Assembly (NCBI GenBank): GCA_958295665.1
Contig: OY282560.1
Coordinates: forward strand, 101,595,930-101,659,929
Source of the DNA: Tipula vernalis
Taxonomy: Eukaryota; Arthropoda; Insecta; Diptera; Tipulidae
Length of the DNA stretch: 64,000 nt
Reading direction: 5' to 3'
Both the position numbers and the translations under genes were made by a program. Shown piece after piece: positions 56,230 to 64,000 of the stretch. The notes beneath the pieces were generated by a model, which saw only the letters and a list, made by a program, of their open reading frames with translations, had not been told where the DNA came from and searched no databases. Positions within the stretch are counted from its first letter, which is position 1, and every line of letters starts with the position of its first letter.

Positions 56230-57570
56230 GAAGAGTTACAAATACAAATAATCCTGCCTATGTCACCAGAAACGCAGTATAAATTGACAGAAGATGTCAA
56301 AATGGACAAAGATCTCAGTCAGGTTATCTCATATATCATAAATGGGTGGCCTAATAAGGAAAGGGACATCTCGCAAAGTATTAGGCATTTTATTAATTTC
56401 AAGGAGGAACTGGCTGTATACGAGGGAATTATCTTTAAAGGTGACAAAATAGTAGTGCCAAACACACAAATTGAAAAATACTAAACACAGCACAAACTGG
56501 TCACTTGGGCATTATGAGCACACTGAAACGGATAAGACAATTATTCTATTGGAAAAACTTATCCAAGGATGTGATTGACTTCGTATAGAAATGCTCAATA
56601 TGTCAACAAACACAAAGGAAAAAAGTAAAAGAACCAATCTTGAACAAGGAAATTCCAGAATATCCGTGGCAAAGAGTAGCAACCGATATATTTACATTCG
56701 AATCACAAGAACATCTGGTAATAGTGAATAGCTACTCAGAGTATGTGGACTTCGAAAAATTACAAACTAGCACGTCGACGGAAGTAATAAAAATTCTGAA
56801 GAAATCGTTTGCCATGCACGGAACGCCAGAAGTGCTAGAGAGTGATAACGGCCCTCAATTCTCATCACGTGAGTTTAAAATTTTCGCAGGGAATTGGGAA
56901 TTTGTTCAGGAATGGTTTGGCGGAACGACCGTTCAACCCGTTAAGTCACTACTAAGAAAATATTCCAAAGACACGACAGACATTTATAAAGCACTGCAAA
57001 ATCTGAAAAATATGCCAAGGGATAATAGCCTAGAATCACCGAATCAGAGATTGCTAAGCAGAATGGCTCGAACGAATCTACCGATCAAAAAAGATTTTCT
57101 TAAGCCAAGATCAATTGAAAATGTCACAGAAAATTTACAACGAGTAAGACAGAAACAAAAAATCTATGCCAACAAAGGGACTAAAGAAGCTCCGGATTTA
57201 GAAATCAATGACAGAATCAGAATACAAACAGGACATAGAGAGTGGACGTCAGGTACAGCTATAGGTAAACCAGATGCACCACGGTCGCTGATAGTGAAAA
57301 CAGACGATGAGCGAACATTCCCGTAGAAACAAACCTCATTTGGCTAATACTATAGCTCACATCAAACCTAAAACGGTGATCACCCCGGACACTTCGGATG
57401 ACTCAAAAAAAAGTAAATCAACCCGAATAACGACAGAAAATAATGACTGTGTATCTCGAAGAAGTCAACGAAATAATTCAGGTACTGAACTAGGAGACCG
57501 TAATACAGAAGTAATAATTACACGATCGAGAAGGGTAATTAAACCATTGTCAAGGTTGAATCTATAGGTC
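56230..57570 (+). pseudogene. Gypsy 3 integrase and C-terminal tail
   Basis: A pre-integrase region (56260-56484) leads into GHLGIMSTLKRIRQLFYW and CSICQQTQRKK, the zinc finger. The core has VATDIFTFESQEHLVIV and VLESDNGPQFSSREFKIF, giving the two Asp; after FAGNWEFVQ a deletion removes the Glu region, and RMARTNLPI and LEINDRIRIQTGHREW belong to the C-terminal half. A Lys/Arg/Ser-rich tail ends at 57567. Reduced length and missing Glu rule out function. Confidence 0.82.
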
Positions 57571-57813
57571 AGGTGAGAGAAATAATAAAATTGCACGGTT
57601 CGTTCCTTGACGTTGAACAATAAAAATAAAATAAAAAAGATTAGTTTGAGTTTATATAAAATTAGTTGTAATTGAATTATATTTTTATAAGATAAATAAG
57701 CTAACCATCCTGAAAAAGATAATAATAAAAATTAAGAAAATGAAATTTAGAATTAAGTAAGACTATGTATATGTAATATAATAATATGTAAAAAAAAAAA
57801 AAAACAAGGGGGA

Positions 57814-57944
57814 TGTAACGATACTATGTAAGCTTACCTTAACCTAGTAATGTAAATCAACCTTAACCTATGTACAACTGTCAGATACATGTGAATAGCA
57901 ATAAAGTTATATCTTAACACCCGACACGAATGGTTGTAATCTTA
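57814..57944 (+). repeat. Right LTR of Gypsy element 3
   Basis: It matches the left LTR from TGTAACGATAC to GGTTGTAA-CTTA and is preceded by a run of A and AAGGGGGA, the likely polypurine tract. Confidence 0.86.
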
Positions 57945-58020
57945 TAGTAGGTTTGGAACTTTGCTATTCCTTAACCGATTATAATGAAACTCGAGATTGG
58001 AAATGAGGATTTAAAATATT

Positions 58021-58375
58021 GTTTCTAATTCGGAAACTGTACAATACCGTTAGTAGTTTCAACACTGCAGCCCGTGTCCGCCACACAATATATTGTTCTA
58101 AACTTACCGCTCTAACAGAAAATACTCAGAAAACAAAATTTTAAAACGAAGGATTGGCAATAAAATTTCTAACCGAAACTTTATTTCAGGATAATATTGA
58201 TTGTTTACCTCATTACTCGTACCTCAACAGCTGCATAATGTACAGAAACCTAAATAGACAATTTTATAGAAGGCATATTGACAAATTTCTCGCAACCTCG
58301 TCTAAAAATAATTGTTGGCTCACATTTCGTTCTGTTCGTCGGAAACGTTAAAATTAGCGTTAAAGTTATATTCTT
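58021..58375 (+). other. Unrecognised stretch with a short open frame
   Basis: A 65-codon frame at 58154-58351 lies in a segment of more balanced composition than the surrounding repeats. It is rich in Arg, Asn and Cys and resembles no family that I know. It may be a remnant of a gene carried by the foldback-like structure or chance. Confidence 0.25.
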
Positions 58376-58477
58376 ATTGACTATATTCCAGAACTTTATC
58401 CAAAAATTATTTTAGAATAGCATTTCCATCGCGGATGTCAAATGTTTCGTCCTAATTGGACATTCATATAATTTGCT

Positions 58478-58551
58478 AAAGGTTCAATTTGAAATGTAAA
58501 AGGTTCAATTTGGAACATAAAAGGTTCAATTTGAAATGCGAAAGGTTCATG
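58478..58551 (+). repeat. 23-bp tandem repeat, about four units
   Basis: Units of AAAGGTTCAATTTGAAATG with small changes start near 58479, 58502, 58525 and 58539 (last one partial). Confidence 0.75.
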
Positions 58552-59095
58552 ATGGTACAATGGTATAATGGTATGACGGTATGATGATCTGATGGTATGA
58601 TGGTACGATGGTATCTTGGTAAGATGTTATACATATGTGACGGTATGATTGTATGATATTATGATGATATAATTTTATGATGGTTTGGTATTATTGTATG
58701 ATGGTGTGATTTTATGATTGGATATACGATAGTACGTTTGATGGTATGACGGTATTTACTTTAGAATGATGGTAGAATAGTACGATGATATGACGGTATA
58801 ATGGGATGACGGTTGAATGGTATGATGTTATCATGGCCTGACAGTATGATGGTATGATTATATGGTGATGTAATGATACGATGGTACGTTGTTACGATGG
58901 AATGATGGTATGAAGGTTTGGTAGATTGATGGTAAGATGTACTATCAAATCGTGGTATGATGGTGTGATGGTTCGACGTTACTATGGTACGGTATTATAA
59001 TTGTATGATGGTTTAATAGTACAGAGTCAAGATGGTATAATGGAATGCTTGTTTAAGGTTATGATTGTATGTTACTATTATGGTATGATGGTGAC
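58552..59095 (+). repeat. Degenerate ATGATGGT minisatellite
   Basis: About 0.54 kb is built from variants of GGTATGATGGTATGATGGT. Units drift freely, so it is an old and imperfect array. Confidence 0.8.
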
Positions 59096-59462
59096 TAGGG
59101 TTTGAATTAAATTGGATTTGAGTGAGAAGTTTGGTTAGGGATTAATTTGGGGTCGAGTTTGGGGTTTAGTGGGAGGTTAGTTTGAGTTGAGTTCATACAC
59201 GCATGCAGCTTGCAAATCAAGTTGATCTTGGGATTGAGTTGACCATTAAGTGTCGAATTGATCAAGTTGAGCTAAAGTTGAGTTATTAGTTGGGGAATTA
59301 TTTAAGGGTTGATTTGGGGTTAGGTTAATGGTTGATTTAGAGTTTGAGTTGAGGGTTGGGTTAGCGGTTAATTTGGAGGCTTAGTTGTAAATTGAGTTGG
59401 AGGTTGAGCTGAAGATTGATTTAAGAGGTTCAGTTAGGGACTGATTTGGGAGTTGAATTGAC
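59096..59462 (+). repeat. Degenerate GTTGAG/GTTGGGG minisatellite, right block
   Basis: Units based on GAGTTGGAGGTTGAG and GGTTAGGTTAATTTGGGG continue for about 0.37 kb. The left block at 53005-53140 is the same type. Confidence 0.75.
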
Positions 59463-60608
59463 CGAAGTTAGCCATTTATATTTTACTAATTTAAAATCTA
59501 TTAAAAAATGGTGAAATTGCTGAATTTTCGTCAGATAAAATCTCTTAACCAGCCGTTACCCATTCTGTCCTGCGTTTGAAACCACTTGCTGACTTGTTTA
59601 AGCTGAAACAAAAACAAGTAAATTTTGTAAATAAAATAAATATAAATAAATACGTCTTATTCGAATCGTAAAAACGTTTATTAAACAGCCCCAAAAAAGA
59701 ATTAAAACCACCAACTTTATTATTATTGTAATAATTATCTTTTTATTATAGTTTCACTATTTTATTTAATCTTTTATTAAATATTCTTTTATTTATCATT
59801 TGTGATAGTGTTTGTTTGCCACATTTACATAAAATCCGTTCTAATTAAACGCTCGAATTCAACTGATCCTTTTAATTTAAAAACCAATTTTTTTTCATGA
59901 CATCATTTGTGATTTAGTTATTTTAAATTTTCAATTTGACGATTGTACTAGTAGGTTAAGCGCCTCTCGCGAGAAATAGAAAACATATACCGGCAATACA
60001 AAAATTGCGTCGTAACCATAGTTAAATGTCTTATCAGCGCTTCTGCGGAAAATAGAAAAAGTGAGGTAGCTACATCAAAATTGAGAGCCGTCAATCGAGG
60101 TGAAATGAATAGTGTTACACAACAGTTTTAAATGGTTTTGGACCAACCAAATTTTTCGTCATTTTTGACAGGATTTCAATTCTTGGTCTTTTTAGACCAA
60201 AGTAATTCCTGCTTCATAAATTTACCGCAAAACAGACGTGAGTTCGAACTGTTTAGAATAAGATACTTTTGGACGCTAAACTCTGTTTGTTTGCTCTATG
60301 CAATTATTGAGGTCGTTTTGAATATTTTTTCATGACTTTTAAATTATAGCAAGCATTTAATTTTATTTCTAACCGTCGTTATGGCTCCAGTTGTTGTTGG
60401 AGCAACAATTTAAAGGAAATTGAAAAAAAAACTTTTTCGATATCTTTTTATTTTAAAGCAATAGTACAAAAGAAATCTTCTGTTTCTACTCCAAACATTG
60501 CTTCAAATTTATTCTAAATTTCCTGCTCAAATGAAATTGTCTTTTTCATTTAAACATCGAATATGCGTTGCTTACAAATGGTAATATTGAAAATAAAACG
60601 AAAAATTT
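59463..60608. other. AT-rich DNA without recognised gene
   Basis: Apart from the right arm of the foldback-like structure (60128-60206), nothing was recognised. GCGCCTCTCGCGAGAAATAG near 59971 and GCGCTTCTGCGGAAAATAG near 60039 are loose copies of each other. Confidence 0.4.
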
Positions 60609-60621
60609 AAGTTGCCTAAAT

Positions 60622-60873
60622 GGTGGTTTGGCGTCTATTGGAGGGGGGGATCAAAGTTGAGTAGATTAATCTACCAGCTCCGTAACCTTCCAGTAGGGTG
60701 CGCATCACGTGAGCTGTTCTGGTCTTGTCATTAGGGAGCTGCGTGATGGGTACAATTGTGTAAGGGGTAACCGGTTCACAATTCGCAAGTGTACGTACTG
60801 CCTCCTCGTGGCAACCACTGGTAACTAAGGCCACTTGGCACATTTTTGGCCATTTGGCACAGGCTAAAGTACG
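60622..60873 (+). ncRNA. Delta-like self-cleaving ribozyme at LINE 5' end (copy 4)
   Basis: P1: GTGGTT (60623-60628) with AACCAC (60813-60818), extendable by a G-U pair (60622 with 60819). P2: CGTACT (60794-60799) with AGTACG (60868-60873), perfect. P3: GCC (60800-60802) with GGC (60810-60812), loop TCCTCGT. GG after P1 can pair with CC of the loop. P4 is less certain, GGCCA (60830) with TGGCC (60847). J4/2 GGCTAA (60862-60867) holds the candidate catalytic C at 60864. P2 differs from that of copy 3 by two compensated base pairs. Confidence 0.83.
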
Positions 60874-61382
60874 GCGCTAAAGGAGAAAACCTTGACAAAA
60901 AACCCTAATCTAAGCTGGAACAGCATATGCCGAAAGATGAATGGCTGATAGGTTAATCAGCCCAAAATATGCGGACTCTGGATACCAGGCACCCTCCAGT
61001 TTTATTTAGCCTTCCTGTAGTAATGCTGGGTGACCTACAGGTGATTTGCAATTCCCAGCAACTCATAAGAGTAAAATCAAACGGAATACGGGGCAGGAGT
61101 AGGAATATACGGGAGTGGGACAACCCTCTCGAGGTCCTTGAGCTCTAATGCTACCGTCTTTCTAGCGGAACTACATGCTGTAGTAAACATCTAGGAGGGA
61201 GAGCAATAAGCCCAGATAGTATGTATCACGTACCGGGAGGCAGTATTGTCAGGTTCATTAAGAACCTGAATATTGACTGGACGGATAATTAAGCAGGGGC
61301 CAGCACAATAGATCTTTTAGGTCGCAGTGCGAAGTGGCTGATCGCCCGCATGGCCCCCCCAATAATAATAATAATAATAATA
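60623..61382 (+). mobile_element. Internally deleted LOA-like LINE with complete ends
   Basis: A 14-bp duplication AAGTTGCCTAAATG (60609-60622 and 61383-61396) flanks 760 bp. The left part is a LOA-like 5' UTR with ribozyme (shared blocks with 5121 and 38257, including GGATACCAGGC and TAGCCTTCCTG). From about 61110 comes a piece of RNase H (VFLAELHAVVN). The end (AGATCTTTTAGGTCGCAGTG) matches the 3' UTR of the element at 10390, then an AAT-repeat tail. It looks like a short non-autonomous derivative that was mobilised as such. Confidence 0.82.
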
Positions 61383-61396
61383 AAGTTGCCTAAATG

Positions 61397-62434
61397 TGGC
61401 ACGGAATTATGACAAGTAAAGAAAAAGTCGGTTCAAAATTCTGATGGTGAAAATAAGGCAAAAATGTATTTACTCTACGCGTTAATTTTATAGTGCAAAA
61501 TCTGAATTTCTTTATGCATGTGTACCGTACCGAATTCTAAATTCGTTGCTTATAGGTTAAAATGTCAATGTCAACAATACAGAAAACTATTTCATCAGGT
61601 AATATTTATTTTTGTACCTTTTTCTTTTTCCTGTCAAACACGATTTTATTCATTAATTCTTCTGTAACTCTCGAAAAGAAGACAAAATAAAGCAAACCCA
61701 CGCCATTTTCGGCAGTCATTTTTCTCATTAAATTAATTACATAATATATGTAAACTTTACATTTAATTTCGGTAAACAAAATTTTGTAGAATGGCATACA
61801 TTGCTTGTGATTTTTTTGTGTTAATGAAACAGCGAAAAATATGTTCCCGTATAAAACGTTCAATCTGTGTCTCAATATAACCCTCCGGTTTATATATATA
61901 TATATAGCATAGCAGTTCATACGGTTGCTTGATAGCCCCCTAAACAACGGTACACGCACTTTCATCACAGCACATTTTTTTATATCTAATGGAGTCAGAT
62001 TTAACCTCAAATATAGAACAACACCACGTTACATAAAGTATATTAATACACCGTTAAGTGCACTCGCTTCGTACACAACACACCCACCATACATGCAATA
62101 TGATAACGACTACAAACTAACAGCTTAAACATTTTCAATTGTGTCGCGCCCGTGTAAGGCTACACACCGCTTTTTACTTTCTTATTTTTAATGGTTTCAT
62201 CTTCGATTTTGTAACTTTTGAAAGCTACTTCCAACCTTTTTATCTAGAGAGATGTCAATAAAATTTGACGGCATGTTTCTTCCCATTTAATATTTACGTA
62301 ATAATTCCAATCGATATGTACCTAAAGACATAATATGTCATATTGCCCTAAAGACATAATATTGCCAATTTAATTTATAGTCAAGAGTGTGTTTTACCGA
62401 TGTGTGTGTGTCGTAAATATTTAGAAGGTTTACT
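61397..62434. other. AT-rich DNA without recognised gene; TA microsatellite
   Basis: A short TA run lies at 61891-61906. Open frames at 61606-62010 (minus) and 61925-62128 (plus) overlap each other and show no family signature. Confidence 0.45.
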
Positions 62435-62815
62435 CCAAAGAAATATGCGATATGCCAGTCTAAAGGGAATGTTATATTTGCATGGATTTTGGCCAATACT
62501 TTTGGCTAAATGTTGATTTGATTAGCGAAGCATAGCAAACATCAACATCGAGCATATTATCAACCCAGCCCAATGCGGAAAATCAAACCAAAGAGAGAAA
62601 AAAACACCCTCCATGATGATGACATCAATCAAGGCTGGCAGCACTAAATAACGATGTCTGGAAGATAACTGTTCCAGACCCAGATACTTATAGAAATCTA
62701 TAAGTATCTGGGCCAAGCAAGACCCATTGCAAAATATAAACAAAAAACTGTTTATTCCAATCAGCTGAAGTTGGTTAATCGCAAATAAAACATCAACCTT
62801 TCAACTTTATTTTTA
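62435..62815 (+). repeat. Dispersed repeat with Jockey ORF1 traces, copy 2
   Basis: It matches 37795-38240 over most of its length (GCGATATGCCAGTCTAAAGG, ATCAAACCAAAGAGAGAAA, CTGTTTATTCCAATCAGCTG). It lacks about 50 bases present in copy 1. A perfect 16-bp inverted repeat (62679-62694 and 62697-62712, CCCAGATACTTATAGA) replaces a different sequence of copy 1. Confidence 0.7.
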
Positions 62816-63039
62816 TGATTTTCAAGTCATGCTCGCGCGCCAAAATCTCAATCTCTTCTTTTCTTTTGTAGGAAAAATTTCGTTTTGTTGAATATTCTAC
62901 TTTACTTTTAATTCAACGCTAGTGACCTCTTTTAGTTAATAGATTAAACTATTTATTATAATATACAGTTAATTTTGTATCTTTCTCTGCAGCTTGTTGC
63001 ATCCTTTATAGTATGTTATGTTCATTGAAATATTCGTCT

Positions 63040-64000
63040 AGTTCATTAGAAAGATGAAGAGAAACTCTAATGATTGTATGAGACTGCTAATGCATATTGA
63101 AGCCAAAAAATCGCCAAACTGCTTCTGGAGCACCTACATATCGCGAATCAATGAATTTTTTAATTTCATCATGATTCAGAGCATTCTCTTGTATTACCAC
63201 ATTTGCACAATCATGATCTTTGTAAACATATTTAAAAAGATATTTCACACTCGTCATCGATATGTAGGATAAGCATTGCAATTTTCAATGGTTTCCTCCT
63301 GAAATGGTTTCGGAAAGTCCTTTGAACATTTACCATCAATCATACATGGTGAATTCCTTTTCGCAAGGACCATGCACCATATGAGTTTGGTTATAATAGC
63401 ATGAAGTCTCGGGTTGATTTTAATATCTGAAATTTCCCCACAAATGAATTTATCAAGGTCTTCATTATCCTATGGTTGATCCTCTGTTTTAAGGATAAGT
63501 AAAATATGTGTGGTAGTCGACGTTCTGAAACTCAATAATATGAATTTTCGCAACTGGTGTACCCAAAACATGTTTTTTCCTATATTTTCCATGATTTTTT
63601 ACTATCCCCATTGCATATTGATAGTTTTGTTGCATATTCCTAGGACTACCTTGAAATGACGAAGGCAAAACCACGATTTTGCCAGGAAGAAATCCAGCTT
63701 CCAAAGCTGGGTTTTGCAAATGATCCATCAAACCCGGTGTATTTTTCAACGCTTAACGAATTTTGATTCTGTTTTAAGTAAGGTAATTTGTTTCAGTCTT
63801 AACGTACGCATCAACAAAATACTGTTGTGTTAATTTACCCGCAGAAAAAAATTGAGTTATATCATTATAAGGTATTTGATCTAAAAACTCGTTTAAGCTT
63901 GCAGAGATTTAAACAAAATTTAACTTAAAGCTTTCCTGATAACAGAGTTCGATTATGATGTCTGTGACCCGACGAAACAACACCTGTATGAGTGGTCTTT
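63040..64000 (-). pseudogene. Helitron Rep remnant 2, running off the window
   Basis: On the minus strand, reading from 64000, are GLMDHLQNPALEAGFLPGK, VVLPSSFQGSPRNMQQNYQ and KKHVLGTPVAKIHIIEFQ, then with shifts ICREI-like, CMIDGKCSKDFPKPFQEE and SVKYLFKYVYKDHDCANV, ending with EIKKFIDSRYVGAPEAVWR near 63110. The GKYRKKHVLGTPVAKIH stretch is shared with the remnant at 43.9 kb, so both are one family. A deletion removes the FVTFTCNP region. The N-terminal part would lie beyond the window. Confidence 0.83.

Larger units (their letters stand above)
53892..57945 (+). mobile_element. Ty3/Gypsy element 3 with very short LTRs
   Basis: Direct repeats of about 131 bp (53892-54023 and 57814-57944) begin TGTAACGATAC. 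AGTAGG lies outside both (53886-53891 and 57946-57951, the latter one base away). A primer-site candidate TGGTGTCAGTG follows the left LTR and AAGGGGGA precedes the right. Gag, protease, RT and integrase are present in pieces with stops and deletions, total 4.05 kb. It interrupts the 110-bp repeat field of the foldback-like structure. Confidence 0.88.
52757..60206. mobile_element. Foldback-like inverted-repeat structure
   Basis: An arm of about 85 bases (52757-52843) recurs inverted at 60128-60206, with shared blocks GGTTTTGGACCAACCAAAT and TTTTTGACAGGATTTCAAT, each arm ending in a GGTCTAAAAAGACC-like palindrome. A second pair further in, 53217-53280 and 58382-58443, is also inverted (AACTTTATCCAAAAA). 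Tandem repeats and degenerate minisatellites fill the arms. A MITE-like element and a Gypsy element are inserted in the middle. Drosophila Foldback elements have such repeat-built inverted ends, but relationship to them is inferred from architecture only. Confidence 0.62.

Noticed and set aside
58552..59095. CRISPR-like array
   Set aside because: The units are short, degenerate and directly adjoining without spacers, and the DNA is insect.
61606..62010. A 134-codon minus-strand frame as a possible host gene
   Set aside because: It overlaps another frame, has low-complexity ends and no recognisable domain, start context or splice context.

Overview
The window reads as heterochromatin-like or gene-poor, AT-rich DNA of an insect, most probably a dipteran. 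It has no bacterial-style operons and no recognisable host protein gene. Nearly all coding sequence belongs to retrotransposons of insect-typical groups: Copia, Ty3/Gypsy, Jockey-superfamily LINEs, an I-like LINE, LOA-like LINEs with RNase H, plus Helitron remnants. The species cannot be named from the sequence alone.

Layout, left to right. (1) 1-10.6 kb: a Copia polyprotein broken twice, first by a minus-strand Jockey/CR1-like LINE (413-3993, 5-bp target duplication), then by a LOA-like LINE (5121-10450, 11-bp duplication). (2) 10.6-13.4 kb: Copia LTR, then unassigned AT-rich DNA. (3) 13.4-23.6 kb: a full-length Jockey-like LINE bounded by a 12-bp duplication and split by a nearly intact I-like LINE (14521-20126, 14-bp duplication). 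(4) 23.6-26.7 kb: a decayed minus-strand LOA-like fragment and a truncated Jockey/CR1-like LINE. (5) 26.7-30.9 kb: unassigned DNA holding a strong heat-shock promoter signature (28926-29040). (6) 30.9-35.5 kb: a complete but broken Gypsy element with 0.28-kb LTRs. (7) 37.8-44.6 kb: a dispersed repeat with Jockey ORF1 traces, a LOA-like LINE whose RT core is deleted, and a Helitron remnant. (8) 45.0-51.3 kb: a cluster of related LTRs and a second Gypsy element whose Gag starts with a SAP domain. (9) 52.8-60.2 kb: a foldback-like inverted-repeat structure full of tandem repeats, into which a MITE-like element and a third Gypsy element with very short (0.13 kb) LTRs have gone. (10) 60.6-64 kb: an internally deleted LOA-like LINE with matching target duplication, a second copy of the dispersed repeat, and a minus-strand Helitron remnant.

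The most interesting result is that four LINEs (5' ends at 5121, 13394, 38257 and about 60622) begin with sequence that fits the hepatitis-delta-like self-cleaving ribozyme fold: P1, P2, P3, P4, the L3 TCC/P1.1 pairing and a J4/2 strand with the catalytic C. In three of them the predicted cleavage site coincides, to within a base or so, with the element 5' end defined independently by target-site duplications, and paired stems co-vary between copies. The second is the heat-shock-element array with a TATA box at 28.93-29.04 kb that precedes no recognisable heat-shock protein gene and could drive a non-coding heat-shock RNA.

All reading frames found are transposon-derived and nearly all are broken, so no set of genes here acts together as a host pathway. 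Promoter, ribozyme, Gag/ORF1 and Pol/ORF2 parts belong together only within each element.
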